This document shows, piece after piece, positions 32,413 to 41,890 of a stretch of 64,000 nt of DNA. The translations under genes were made by a program, and so were the position numbers. The notes under the pieces are model-generated. The model saw only the letters and a program-made list of their open reading frames with translations, was not told the origin of the DNA and ran no database searches. Position 1 is the first letter of the stretch. Each line of letters starts with the position of its first letter. Origin of the DNA: Microstegium vimineum (lineage: Eukaryota > Streptophyta > Magnoliopsida > Poales > Poaceae); the NCBI GenBank assembly GCA_022036555.1, contig CM039128.1, forward strand, positions 25,366,719 to 25,430,718, read 5' to 3'.

Positions 32413-32660
32413 CAAACTTTGTCAAATGAAAAGTTGACCGAAACAACAAATGTAGATCCTAATGAGTTTAACAAACTTGGTATTCATGAAGTCTCTATTT
32501 GAAGCCATTTCGAGTTTCAAATACTAGTTTAAAGGTGTTATTTTTTCAAATTCAAAATTTGAATCATCCAAACTTTGTCAAATGAAATCTTGACCAAAAT
32601 AAGAAATGTAGATCTTTGTTAGTTTAACAAACTTGTTATTTATAAATTTTGTAATTGAAA
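32413..32660. repeat. 250-bp direct repeat, right copy
   Basis: Partner of 26391-26640, with the same order of motifs (CAAATGTAGATCCTAATGAG, GGTGTTATTTTTTCAAATTC). Together they flank about 5.8 kb. Confidence 0.7.
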
Positions 32661-32886
32661 GCATTTAGAGTTTCGAAAACTGATTTCAAGTTACCATTTT
32701 TTTATATTCAAAATTTAAATTATTTTAAAATTAGTCACATTAATATATGAACCAACTCAAATGATAGGTATTGATTTTAGAAAAATACAGGGAAAAACCA
32801 TCACATTTGGAGTTAGTATGAGAGAGAAAAACTAGTTACAAGTTTTAACTACAGATTAAAACAAGAAATCACACTTGTTCATGATG

Positions 32887-33695
32887 GTTTAAGAAACTTG
32901 GTATTCATTACGTCTTTATTTGAAACCATTACTCTTAGACAAAGGGTACTTGGTTTAACAATGATAATATTTTTAGGTTTGTCAGATCTTAGACACCGTT
33001 ACTCTTTTAAGCTGATCCAAAGTTCAATCTTAAAACTCAGGAATCAGCTACAATGATGAAGTTAATACTGCTACTATTACACCCTTTGTGAAGGTATGGC
33101 TCAAGTTCCATAGTTCTTTGTTGAGCAGAGTAATACTACTACAATGGTAATACTTTTTCTTTAATGCATTTGAAATGCAAATTATGATGATACATCAGAA
33201 CAATAGATGTTGTGTTGTTTCAAATATTGCTATTGAAAATGTATTTCTTGGTGAAAGGGTTTAGAGTTGAGAAAAATGCAAATTGCATTGTTAGTAGATA
33301 GTTGTCGTACATATATAGGGGGGACCGGAGCCTCATATACACAGGAAACTATATGGACTCTTTACACACACACATATGTACATGACATATTAATTAACAT
33401 TGGGAGTTAAAAGCCTTATTATGTAGACCCTAATTAATAATAAGACAACTACATATGACCAGTCTGCATGAATGGTGTCAAAATTCTTCCCATCTTAATT
33501 GTTATTGAAATATATGTTAGAGTGGCTTCTTCCTTAACTCTCATGTTTGTCCAATTTTTACCGAGCTTCTATATGATTTAGTATGTAAAATAGTAACAAA
33601 CACAAACAGATACCATATATCTATATCCTTTTGTGGACATAGTTGTCATAGCTTGTAACCCTAGCTTCAGTAGGGAACTGTTTATTTTTGCACAG
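32887..33695. other. AT-rich CACTA-2 interior
   Basis: No gene or clear repeat. It directly precedes the captured GH51 exon and may include its upstream intron. Confidence 0.35.
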
Positions 33696-33890
33696 GATAT
33701 ATTGGATAGCCTAGAATTTGCTAGGGGCAGTGCGAATTCAACATGGGGATTTGTTAGAGCTAAAATGGGGCACCCTAAACCATTTCCAGTCAAGTATGTT
33801 GCAATTGGAAATGAAGACTGCTGTTTCCTTTCTTTGCAACAGAATCTGCTATATTTGGAGATGATGAAATTCACCCAACTAAATGTAAGT
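33696..33890 (+). pseudogene. Captured alpha-L-arabinofuranosidase (GH51) exon
   Basis: After an acceptor-like TTTTTGCACAG (ending 33695) the plus strand reads DILDSLEFARGSANSTWG, VRAKMGHPKPF and VKYVAIGNEDC. This matches the conserved stretch of plant GH51 arabinofuranosidases ending at the GNE motif, which carries the catalytic acid/base glutamate. The enzyme removes arabinose from cell-wall arabinoxylan and arabinan. After GNEDC the similarity ends, and a donor-like GTAAGT follows at about 33883. Only this exon is recognisable. Confidence 0.75.
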
Positions 33891-34459
33891 TCTTATTTTT
33901 TTAATGTACTTTTATAATCATTTGTGTATGAGATATATCTGATGCGCCTACTGTTTATGTGCCGCTATAATCTACCTCTATTAACATGTCTACTTTGGTC
34001 AACAACACATTGTTAGCTGAAAATATTTTGTTTTTAGTTTAAACATTTGTTTTTCAGCGTATGTTTTCCAAAATCCATATAAGAGGTAGGAGACTATTGC
34101 TAGAATTAACAATTTTGAACTTATTCGCATGCAGTGGGTGACTAATGGCAATGTTGCAGCAAATGAGGGACTCCATGGTGGACATAGGCATTGGAAAACA
34201 TGTGTGCTCCGAATTGACTTACTGCATGTGATTGGTTGCGTAGCATGTTGGTTGTTTCATATCTTGAAGTGTGTTTTATGCAAACACTTAGGTTGGCAAA
34301 TTTTTATTGTATGTGTTATGTTCTGTGAACTGGTGTTGCTGCGACTGAGATGTATGCTCGTTGGAATACTGGTTAATATAGTACAAAATTAAGTGGTCTT
34401 TTTAGTATCATTTTTAAATTACAATTAAATTACTATATGCATTTCTTTGACCAAAATGA
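33891..34459. other. Unassigned CACTA-2 interior
   Basis: AT-rich with an 87-codon open frame (34129-34392) rich in Cys, Leu and Val that matches nothing I know. I treat it as chance. Confidence 0.3.
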
Positions 34460-35060
34460 TGGCGTCATTAGTGACGATTGCAAACCGAATCTCTAACGAT
34501 TTCAAATCGTATTTTGTGACCAAAATCTTTCATCTTCCGTGATGATTTCAAACAACAATCTATGACCAAACAAGAACCAATCGGAACAAGCCACATGGCA
34601 GAATTTGATTGGTCCACGTGGTGGCAACGCAGCATCCAGGTCAGCGATGACGTCATGCGCCACGTCAGCAATGACATCATCAGCCATGTCAGCATCCTAC
34701 GTGGCAAGCGTCATCGGGTCGTTTCCAAACGGATCGTTATGACGATACCAGAGGTCAATCTGTGACCAAACTGTACCGTCACAGGTTACAAACGACGTTA
34801 ACGTCGCCGTTTTGGCGCGATGACGGACGCTGGATCATGACCAAAACTGATCGTCACAGAAAAGAAATCACATCCGTGACGATGGTGTTTTCGTCACTGA
34901 CTAGAGACACATCCGTGACGAAAAACCATTTCGTCACCGTAGATCAAATGTGATGCGACCTCAACCACGATCCCATTTTTGTCACAAATTCGTCCCAAAT
35001 TACACTTGGTGACGTTTTTAGCATCTTCAGTGACGAACTGAGTACATCACAAATGGTCAG
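34460..35060. repeat. Right subterminal region of CACTA-2
   Basis: Dense TGACGA, GTGACG and CCACGTCAGC motifs in both orientations, matching the left end. Likely transposase-binding repeats. Confidence 0.6.
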
Positions 35061-35076
35061 ATCCTTACTAGTGAGA

Positions 35077-35552
35077 GTACCGATCGCTAATAGATGTTTA
35101 TAGCCTAAATCTTACCCAGGGCAGTTTTTAGAGGATATTTGCATACTCTGGATGTATATAATATGTGATACACTTATAAATTTATGTGTGTGAGCATGAG
35201 ACTCATGTATATAATGTGTCATACACTTCTAACTTTATTGCGAGCATAAAACTTTAAAGTAATAAATGTATATATAAAATATTTAAATTATATGTTACTA
35301 TATTTGAACACCATCCAATAGAGTTTAGTAGTTTCAATAACAATATATATGTATATATTAAATAATACAATATATAAATATGAAAATATAAAAACTGGTA
35401 AAACATTTTCATATGCGGTTCTCTTAGTGACCCGCATGTGCAAATGAGTCATTTACACAGACGAAAATGAGTTTCTACAGGCGGTTCTCAAGCAACTGCC
35501 TCGGGTCCCATTTCCACTGGCCCCGCCTATATAGTAGTCTTTTGTACTAGTG
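35077..35552. other. Right end of CACTA-1
   Basis: AT-rich sequence then subterminal repeats (ATGCGGTTCTC, CAGGCGGTTCTC) and the terminal inverted repeat. The protease frame does not continue meaningfully after CACTA-2. Confidence 0.55.
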
Positions 35553-35705
35553 TAAAAAAACACTTGACATCTACTTACGCATGAGCCTTGTGAACATTAT
35601 TCTATATTCTGGTAGTGCTCAACAAAAATGCCCATGTGTTATGTTGCTTTGCGCTTGCATTCTTTTGTCTTTCATGTACAAATAAATTTAATCAAGAGCC
35701 CAGAG

Positions 35706-36918
35706 GTGGGCCTGTTTGGTTGCCAGCCACAACTTGCCACGATTAAGGTTAGGGAAAGCTACACTTGTGGCAAGCCACATTCTGTGGCAAAATTAGTATG
35801 TTTGGTTGATAACTTAGATGAGGCAAAATATTGTGGCTACTGTTTGGTTTCTTGTAACAAATGTTAGGTAAAAAGTTGTGGTAACCGTTTGGATTGTAGC
35901 CACATGTTAGTCAAATTGCTCCAATTCAATATTATGAATGCCACAAATATTTGACACGTGATGAATCAAAATTCACAAGTACTCCCTTTATCCTTAAATA
36001 ACTGTTATTTTCAGTTTGTATTCCGTAAGTTTGATTAATTTTTTTTAAAAAATAGTATAATATTTTCATATTCAAATAAATTTATTATAAAAATAAATTC
36101 AATGATCTAATGATATTAATTACATACTAAATATTAATTATATAATAAATTTATTTATACTAAAATTTCACAAATTTGTATGATGTTTCTAATGAACCAT
36201 GAATAATAAACATAAAAATTAATACTAATATAGATGATTAGTGGTCTTTAATACCTTCTATTTTTTTTTCTTAATTCTTTTTACTTATTTTATTTTTCTT
36301 TCTATTCTCTCTCTACCCATCAATGCACGCACGAAGCACAGCATTATCTTTATCCACCGATTTCGCAAAAGAAAATATCTTCATCCACCGCACGCGAGTC
36401 TCCAAGCGAGATGCCCAGGCGGCCTGACGGCCGCGTTCGCGGCCCCATGCTCCGGCGGCTTGCCCGGTGGCCGCGTCCCGGCGACCTCGCGCCCCGTCCA
36501 CCTCGCGCGCCTCCCCACGCAGCCGAGCTCGTAGCCTGCCTCTGTCCTTCCGCAGCGGCGCGATGGAGTGGGGACGGCCAGACGCCATCTGCGCGTGGCG
36601 CACCACCACCACGCCCTCGCGACGAACTGCGGCGAGGACCATTAGATGGCAGCAGCGCGGCAGCGCGCGACGTCGGCGTCGGCCATGGTGCCGGTCACGT
36701 GCGACTAGGGCGAGGATACAGTGTCCACCGGTGCCGCGGCAAACCAATCTGTGGCGAGGGCGGACGAAAAGCTCGCCACACATCAGAGGCGAAAAGCTAC
36801 GGCGAGTGTTTCTTCCAACCGTGGCGAGCCTTACTTTAGCAACGAAGCAAACACCTGCCACAAAACCTGTGGCGAGCCTAACCTTTGCCGTGGCGAGATG
36901 TGGCGGACAACCAAACTC
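35706..36918. mobile_element. Putative hAT-like element with imperfect inverted ends
   Basis: The left end GGGCCTGTTTGGTTGCCAG (35708 onward) and right end GGCGGACAACCAAACTC (to about 36917) are imperfect inverted repeats, including GCCACA and GCCACG blocks. GTGGCGAG motifs repeat near the right end. The middle (36400-36720) is GC-rich without a domain. I could not find an 8-bp duplication, so the class and exact ends are uncertain. Confidence 0.4.
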
Positions 36919-37339
36919 TCACGAAGGAAACTAACATTTCCATGAAAACGAGTCGTACATACATTCTGGTGACCGACGACGTCAGATGCAACTGTGAAAC
37001 TGCAAACTATTCATGAATGCATATGCATGCAGTATGGAGGATTATTGTACGCTAGCTCATATAGGTACGTACTGCTCACTGAGGGTACGTAGCTAGCAAG
37101 AGCGAGCTTTGTCACTTTAGGACAGTGTGCAGTTCGGCGTGAAGGAGGCACATCCTAGTTGTTCTCTCTACAGCATAGGTAGACTTATTTATTTACTTTC
37201 TGCCTTAGAGAGCAAGGAATCAAGATGAGAATGAGATTCATGTAAATTATAAATTATAAGGGTAGACTTTTATAACTAGTTTAACCATCACAGGATGAGA
37301 ACTACATGATGGTCTATCAATCCTTCATTATACGGATGA
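36919..37339. other. Unassigned sequence
   Basis: About 420 bp of mixed composition between the putative hAT element and the LINE remnant. Nothing recognised. Confidence 0.4.
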
Positions 37340-37720
37340 CATAAGCCATAATTTTTTTAAAAAAGGGTAAATATATAGCTTTTATTGAGCACATTTGAAC
37401 AATTATCTAGCCTAAAAATCAATTTTTATAAAGTTGATATTTTTTTCTTCAACAAAGCAAAGGAATATGAAGTGTCATGTTCTCAGCTGCTCGGTTATGA
37501 CATAGGCAAATCCCCTTTTTCCAATACCTAGGCCTACCCATGTATTTTAGAAAACTTAATAATAAATATTGAAAGATGATAAAGGAAAGAATAGAGAAAA
37601 GACTAAGTGGATGGAAAGGAAAAGTGTTAACTGTGAGAGGCAAGTTAGTGCTCATAAACTCGGTAATGTCAAAGTCTTTCAATCTTTATGCTGTCTTTTT
37701 TAGGTCCCAAGAGGACTTGA
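37340..37720 (+). pseudogene. LINE (L1-type) reverse transcriptase remnant
   Basis: Pieces in changing frames match the C-terminal RT region of plant LINEs: LKINFYK, FFFNKAKEYEVSCSQLLGYD, then KERIEKRLSGWKGKVLTVRG and KLVLINSVMS. It is short, frameshifted and has no endonuclease. Confidence 0.65.
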
Positions 37721-37753
37721 AAGGATCAAGATGTCCAAGAGGAGATAAATTGA

Positions 37754-37961
37754 GCTTTCCTAAATTTCTAAGCAGGAATTAAAACCTAAACTAAAAGTCA
37801 ATTACCCCTAGTGCCTAAACAAGTGTGTGAAACCAAGAACACTGAAACTAACACCCAGCTTTCCTAAATTTCTAAGCGGGAACTAAAACCTAAACTAAAA
37901 GTCAATTACCCCTAGTGCCTAAACAAGTGTGTGAAACCAAGAACACTGAAACTAACACCCA
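37754..37961 (+). repeat. 104-bp tandem duplication
   Basis: Two nearly identical units, 37754-37857 and 37858-37961, starting GCTTTCCTAAATTTCTAAGC and ending GAAACTAACACCCA. CACTA-3 is inserted in the last bases of the second unit. A diverged piece of the unit end (AACTAACACCCTAGCA) occurs again at 39535-39550, just before element B. Confidence 0.85.
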
Positions 37962-39288
37962 CTACTACAGAATCGGTTTCTCGTGACGGTCAAAATCAGT
38001 TTTTCGCAGCGGGCAATGACGTCCGCTGCGATGACAAGGCCACGGTAAATGTGGCGTTTACCGTGGCGGTTAACAGCGCCCGCTGCGAAAAACTGATTAA
38101 CTGCAGCGGGCACCTTACGCCGCTCGCTGCGGTTAATGCCATTTACCGCAGCGGGCACTTTACAAAGCCCACTGCGGTTAATCCTTAAAAAAAATAAAAA
38201 AGCAAAAACCCTAGAAGCCTGCTGATAGGCCCACTGAGCCCAGCGCCACTGCTGTCGCCGGTTGCTGTAGTGCCGCCGCGACCATGCGAGCCCGCGCCAA
38301 GCACCGTCGTGGTCGCCCAGAGCACTGCCGCATGCCTCGCGCTGCCGCGTGCCTCAAGTCGCCGAGGGAGGAGGGAAGGGGCTCCCCGCGCCACTGAGAT
38401 CCGCTGCCACCGAGATCCGTTGGGGATGGAGAAGAGGGAGGCGCCATCGTCCTCCTCGTTGTACGCGTATGCCTCCTGCTTCTCTGCGCACCGGCGAGGC
38501 TCCACGCGAGAGGCATCACGACACCGCCCGACCCGCCGCATCTCCATGTCGTGGATCCGCGTCGCTCTGCGCGCCGCCGCTCCACGCCGTGGATCCGCGT
38601 GCTGCCGATCCGGATCCGCGGCCGCTCCACGCCGTGTCTCTTTGCCCACGTAGGATCCACGCCATGGATCCGTGCGCCATGCAGGATCCACGCTCCGACT
38701 CCACTCGCGGCGGCGCAGGGGCTCGCGGCTCACGGAAGGCGCAGGGACGTAGGGGCCGAGGCGCTCGTGGCGCGGGAGGTGGAGGCGCTCGTGGCGCGGG
38801 AGGCGGTGGCGCTCGCTTCGGCCCGGTGGAAGAGGGAGGTGCTCGCAGGGAGGCGGCCGAGAGAGGGAAGGGCTCGGTGCTGGTGGGTGGCGACCGTCGA
38901 TGAATGAGAGAGAGGGAGAGAGTTTCTATTGAAAACCCTAAGTCGGTGTATATATATGAACATGAGTATTGGGCCTCAATCTGGGCCGTTTGGACCTCAA
39001 TCTTTACCGTGACGGGCCTCATAACATGTCCGCTGCGGTAAATCAATATACCGCAGCGGACATCTTAAGACGTTCGCTGCAATAAATACCCTATTTACCG
39101 CAGCGGATGTCTTAAGATGTCCGCTGCGGTAAATCGATTTATCGCAGCGGACAAAAAAAACCCGTCACGGTAAATAAAAAAATGTTTGTTGTGATAAATC
39201 ATGGTATTTTTCACAGCGGGCAAAACTTGTGTCTGCCACGGAGAGCTTTTTTGCAACGCTGCGCAAAATCGTTTTTGACGTAGTGACC
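37957..39288. mobile_element. CACTA-3, small non-autonomous CACTA with TSD
   Basis: 1326 bp, 37960-39285, starting CACTACTACAGAATCGG and ending GTTTTTGACGTAGTG, flanked by ACC (37957-37959, 39286-39288). The subterminal motif CCGCTGCGGTAAA and its complement recur at both ends (37995-38190, 39000-39160). The core 38220-38920 is about 70% GC, with open frames on both strands and no recognised domain; it may be captured host sequence. No transposase. Confidence 0.88.
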
Positions 39289-39550
39289 CTAGCATCATAT
39301 CAAGCAAAGCAATACATCATGATTAAAGTAATTGCATGTATTAAATGATTGAAAGTAATGCTTGAAAGAGAAGGAGAAGAAAAGTTGATACAACGACGTT
39401 TTCCCGAGGTATCGAGGAGTCGACACTTCCCCTAGTCCTCGTTGGAGCAGCCACACAAGGGTATTGCTCCCCCTTGGTCCGTGCAAAGACCAAGTGCTCT
39501 CTCTGGGCTGATTTGTGTGAAAGCAAGAACATAAAACTAACACCCTAGCA
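39289..39550. other. Left flank of element B, LTR-like repeat
   Basis: Contains a block (about 39452-39500, ACAAGGGTATTGCTCCC and TTGGTCCGTGCAA) that recurs at 61198-61260 on the far side of element B. It is probably part of an unidentified LTR family present on both flanks. Confidence 0.45.
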
Positions 39551-41825
39551 TGAAAGTGCATGTTTGGTTTTGTTAATTGAGTGACAACTTAGGTGGACTA
39601 ATATGTGTTTAATGTGAGACACACAGGTGATTTAGTCCTTAGGTACACAAGTGTGAGCAACCAATAAAGTCATGAAGAGATAGCTTGTGCATATTTATGG
39701 TGCTCAACTTGATGATGAAGGAGCTCATAGCATATGAAACATGACATGGAGTCATGTGACAAGGTGGAGAAGGTCAAGGCATGACTTAGCTTGATGGACC
39801 GGTTGCAAGCGTGAAGGGCAAGTTGGAGGCTTGAAGCGTTTGACCGCGTGGCGGGAGGCTTGAGCAAGACTTGGCACCGATGGACGAAGGCAATGGTGAA
39901 GGGCAACTGAAGTCAAGATCGATGAACCAATATGTCACGTGATGATATGAAGTGGATCATATCATTTGTGATAAGTTCGTGCATGGGTTGCATCAACATT
40001 GGAGAAGGAGAACTGGATCATATCGTTTGCGATAGGTTGGTGCATGGGTTGCATCAACATTAGAGAAGGAGATGAAATGGAATGCACAAGACAAAGGTAT
40101 AACTTAGAGCATTTCATTTCACCGGTCATAGTTGTTTAGAGAAGCGTTTGACCGGGTTGAGTTATAGGAAAAGCCATACTATCAAGAGGGATGCATAGTA
40201 GACTAGCTTGATGAGGATGAGAGTGCTAAAGTTACTAGTCTAGAGACGTTTGAGAGACGCCGTGCAAAAACGCATACTTAGAAGAGTGCTTCGGTGGCTT
40301 TCTGCTGAGCCACTGGTACTACTGGTCTCCCACCGGTAGTACCGGTGAAGACCGGTGGTACCGGTCAGCAACTGGTAGTACCGGTTGGCTAACTTTGTGT
40401 AACAGTCGGAAGGCTCCAACGGTTGGATTCCTTGGACCGGTAGTACCGGTGGGACACCGGTAGTACTGGTATTGCTTCGGGAGTTGCTGGAATAAATAGG
40501 CCGCCCCTTCCCTTGGGGCGGCACCCACCCCCATTATTCCCCTCCTACACCTGAGAAAAAGGGTCCCAAGTATCTCTCTCTCCCTCTATGCTCCTAGGCT
40601 TCAATCCATAGTGGATTTGTGAGAGAGAAGTGAGATTTGAGATTGGAGAGGATCAATCTACGACTTGAGCATTCGATTTCCTCTTCTTGCCGTCTTGCTT
40701 TGCATTTGTTACTCTTGGATTCTTGGAATCCTAGCCGGCTAGGTGTTCTTTGAGATTGCCCGTGTTGATTCATTTGTGAGGGCACCCCGAATCGTTTGTA
40801 TTACCCCTTCAATCCTTAGTGGAAATCTTGGGCTAACCTTTGTAGCTACTTGAGGGAAATCTTGGGCTAACCTTTGTGGTTGCTTGAGGGAGGCAAGGAG
40901 GTGGAAGAGACTCCGACCTTTGTGGTCACCTCAACAACGAGGATTAGGAACTCCTTTGTGGGGACAACCTCGGGATAAATCTTGTGTCTCGCGTGCTTGA
41001 TGTTGTGGAGATAGCTTCGACTATCCTTTGTTCTTGTGTTCTTCGTGTTCTTCCTCTCTCCCTCAAAGTTCATAGGTTGGGAAGGCCCGATCTACAAATT
41101 GGAGAGGAACCAATCCAAGCAAAGTTCAACATCATCATCCTCAACCTCAAGGAGTGTGGGGAAAAGCTCAAATCTGGATTCAAAGCTCATCTTCCTTGGA
41201 TTTCGAAGCTACAGCGTGCCACCGGTAGTACCGGTCAACCACCGGTAGTACCGGTCATACTATTGGTAGTACAGTTTGGTGGGTTGCATTCTCTTTTCAC
41301 TAGCTTATACTTATTGTTTCACTCTTGTGCTAGTGTTTAGTGGTTGCTTTAGTAACTAGTATAGCTTGTGTATCTTGCTAGTTACCTTCTTGCTTGTGTA
41401 GCATAGAAGTAGCTCTTGAGTGACTAATTGGCTTGTGTAGCCTTGTTAGTCACATTACTTAGCTTGTGTAGCTATGCTTTTTGAGCTCTCTAGTTTGGCT
41501 TGTATAGCCTTGCTATTGAGCATTACTAGTGAGCTTAGGCTTTGTGCGCTTTGCCTTCACTAGCATGTGTAGGAGCTCCCGGTTTGCTTAGAATACTAGT
41601 TGCTTAGGTTTGTCTGACCTTGCAACCTAGACTTGTTAGGTGAGCTTCCTAGCCCGGCACCGTAGTAAGCCTTCCTATCTTAATTTTCTAGGTGCTAGTG
41701 TGATAAGTAAAGGGGTGTTGTTGTGGCTTACCGATAGTTTTAATTTCGCATTTATTTCGGTTAGCCAATGCGATAAGTTTTAGATACGCCTATTCACCCC
41801 CCTCTAGGCCTATTAGGTCCTTTCA
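39551..41825 (+). repeat. 5' LTR of element B
   Basis: TGAAAGTGCATG to GGTCCTTTCA. A TATA-like AATAAATAGG lies at 40491-40500. Upstream is a cluster of ACCGGT-N-ACCGGT palindromes (about 40315-40475), and another pair sits near 41220-41255. It supplies the uninterrupted sequence proving that F inserted in the sister LTR. Confidence 0.9.
40315..40475 (+). promoter_or_regulatory. ACCGGTAGTACCGGT palindrome cluster in LTR B
   Basis: At least five full or one-mismatch copies of ACCGGTAGTACCGGT upstream of the TATA-like box. The 3' LTR has a similar but rearranged cluster at 48050-48290. Confidence 0.75.
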
Positions 41826-41827
41826 AT

Positions 41828-41845
41828 TGGTATCAGAGCAAGGTT
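41828..41845 (+). promoter_or_regulatory. Primer-binding site of element B
   Basis: TTGGTATCAGAGCAAGGT begins 3 nt after the LTR end and is complementary to the 3' end of initiator methionine tRNA, the usual primer of plant Copia elements. Confidence 0.85.
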
Positions 41846-41890
41846 TCTCTCTCATATGCTTCACCGCATGAGGAAACATAATTGGTTAAG

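Larger units (their letters stand above)
31599..32886. repeat. Direct repeat pair carrying a foldback and its half copy
   Basis: 31599-31860 and 32648-32886 are the same sequence about 1049 bp apart (TTTCAAGTTACCATTTTTT, AAAATTAGTCACATTAATA). The left copy continues into an inverted duplication of itself; the right copy stops at the point where the left one turns back. Confidence 0.75.
24171..35076 (+). mobile_element. CACTA-2 transposon with TSD, nested in CACTA-1
   Basis: Starts CACTAGTAGAAATATGACC at 24174 and ends GGTCAGATCCTTACTAGTG at 35073, flanked by AGA (24171-24173, 35074-35076). Subterminal regions are dense in TGACGA/TCGTCA motifs (24195-24470 and 34460-35060). At 10.9 kb it is large but shows no transposase; the interior is tandem repeats, captured gene fragments, a solo LTR and AT-rich filler. 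Non-autonomous. Confidence 0.9.
21799..35555 (+). mobile_element. CACTA-1 transposon with TSD, interrupted by CACTA-2
   Basis: Starts CACTAGTAGAAAA at 21802 and ends TTTTGTACTAGTG at 35552, flanked by the 3-bp duplication TAA (21799-21801, 35553-35555). Subterminal repeats with the GCGGTT/AACCGC core occur at both ends (21930-22060 and 35405-35500). Inside are a TNP2-type transposase fragment, a proline-rich second gene with a Ulp1-type protease fragment, then CACTA-2 at 24174. Without CACTA-2 it is about 2.85 kb, so most of the transposase gene has been deleted. It is non-autonomous. Confidence 0.9.

Noticed and set aside
34129..34392. Cys/Leu-rich ORF in CACTA-2
   Set aside because: No homology recognised, no splice context, AT-rich surroundings; likely chance.
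38185..39046. ORFs of 120-180 codons in CACTA-3
   Set aside because: GC-rich, open on both strands, no motifs; best treated as non-coding core.
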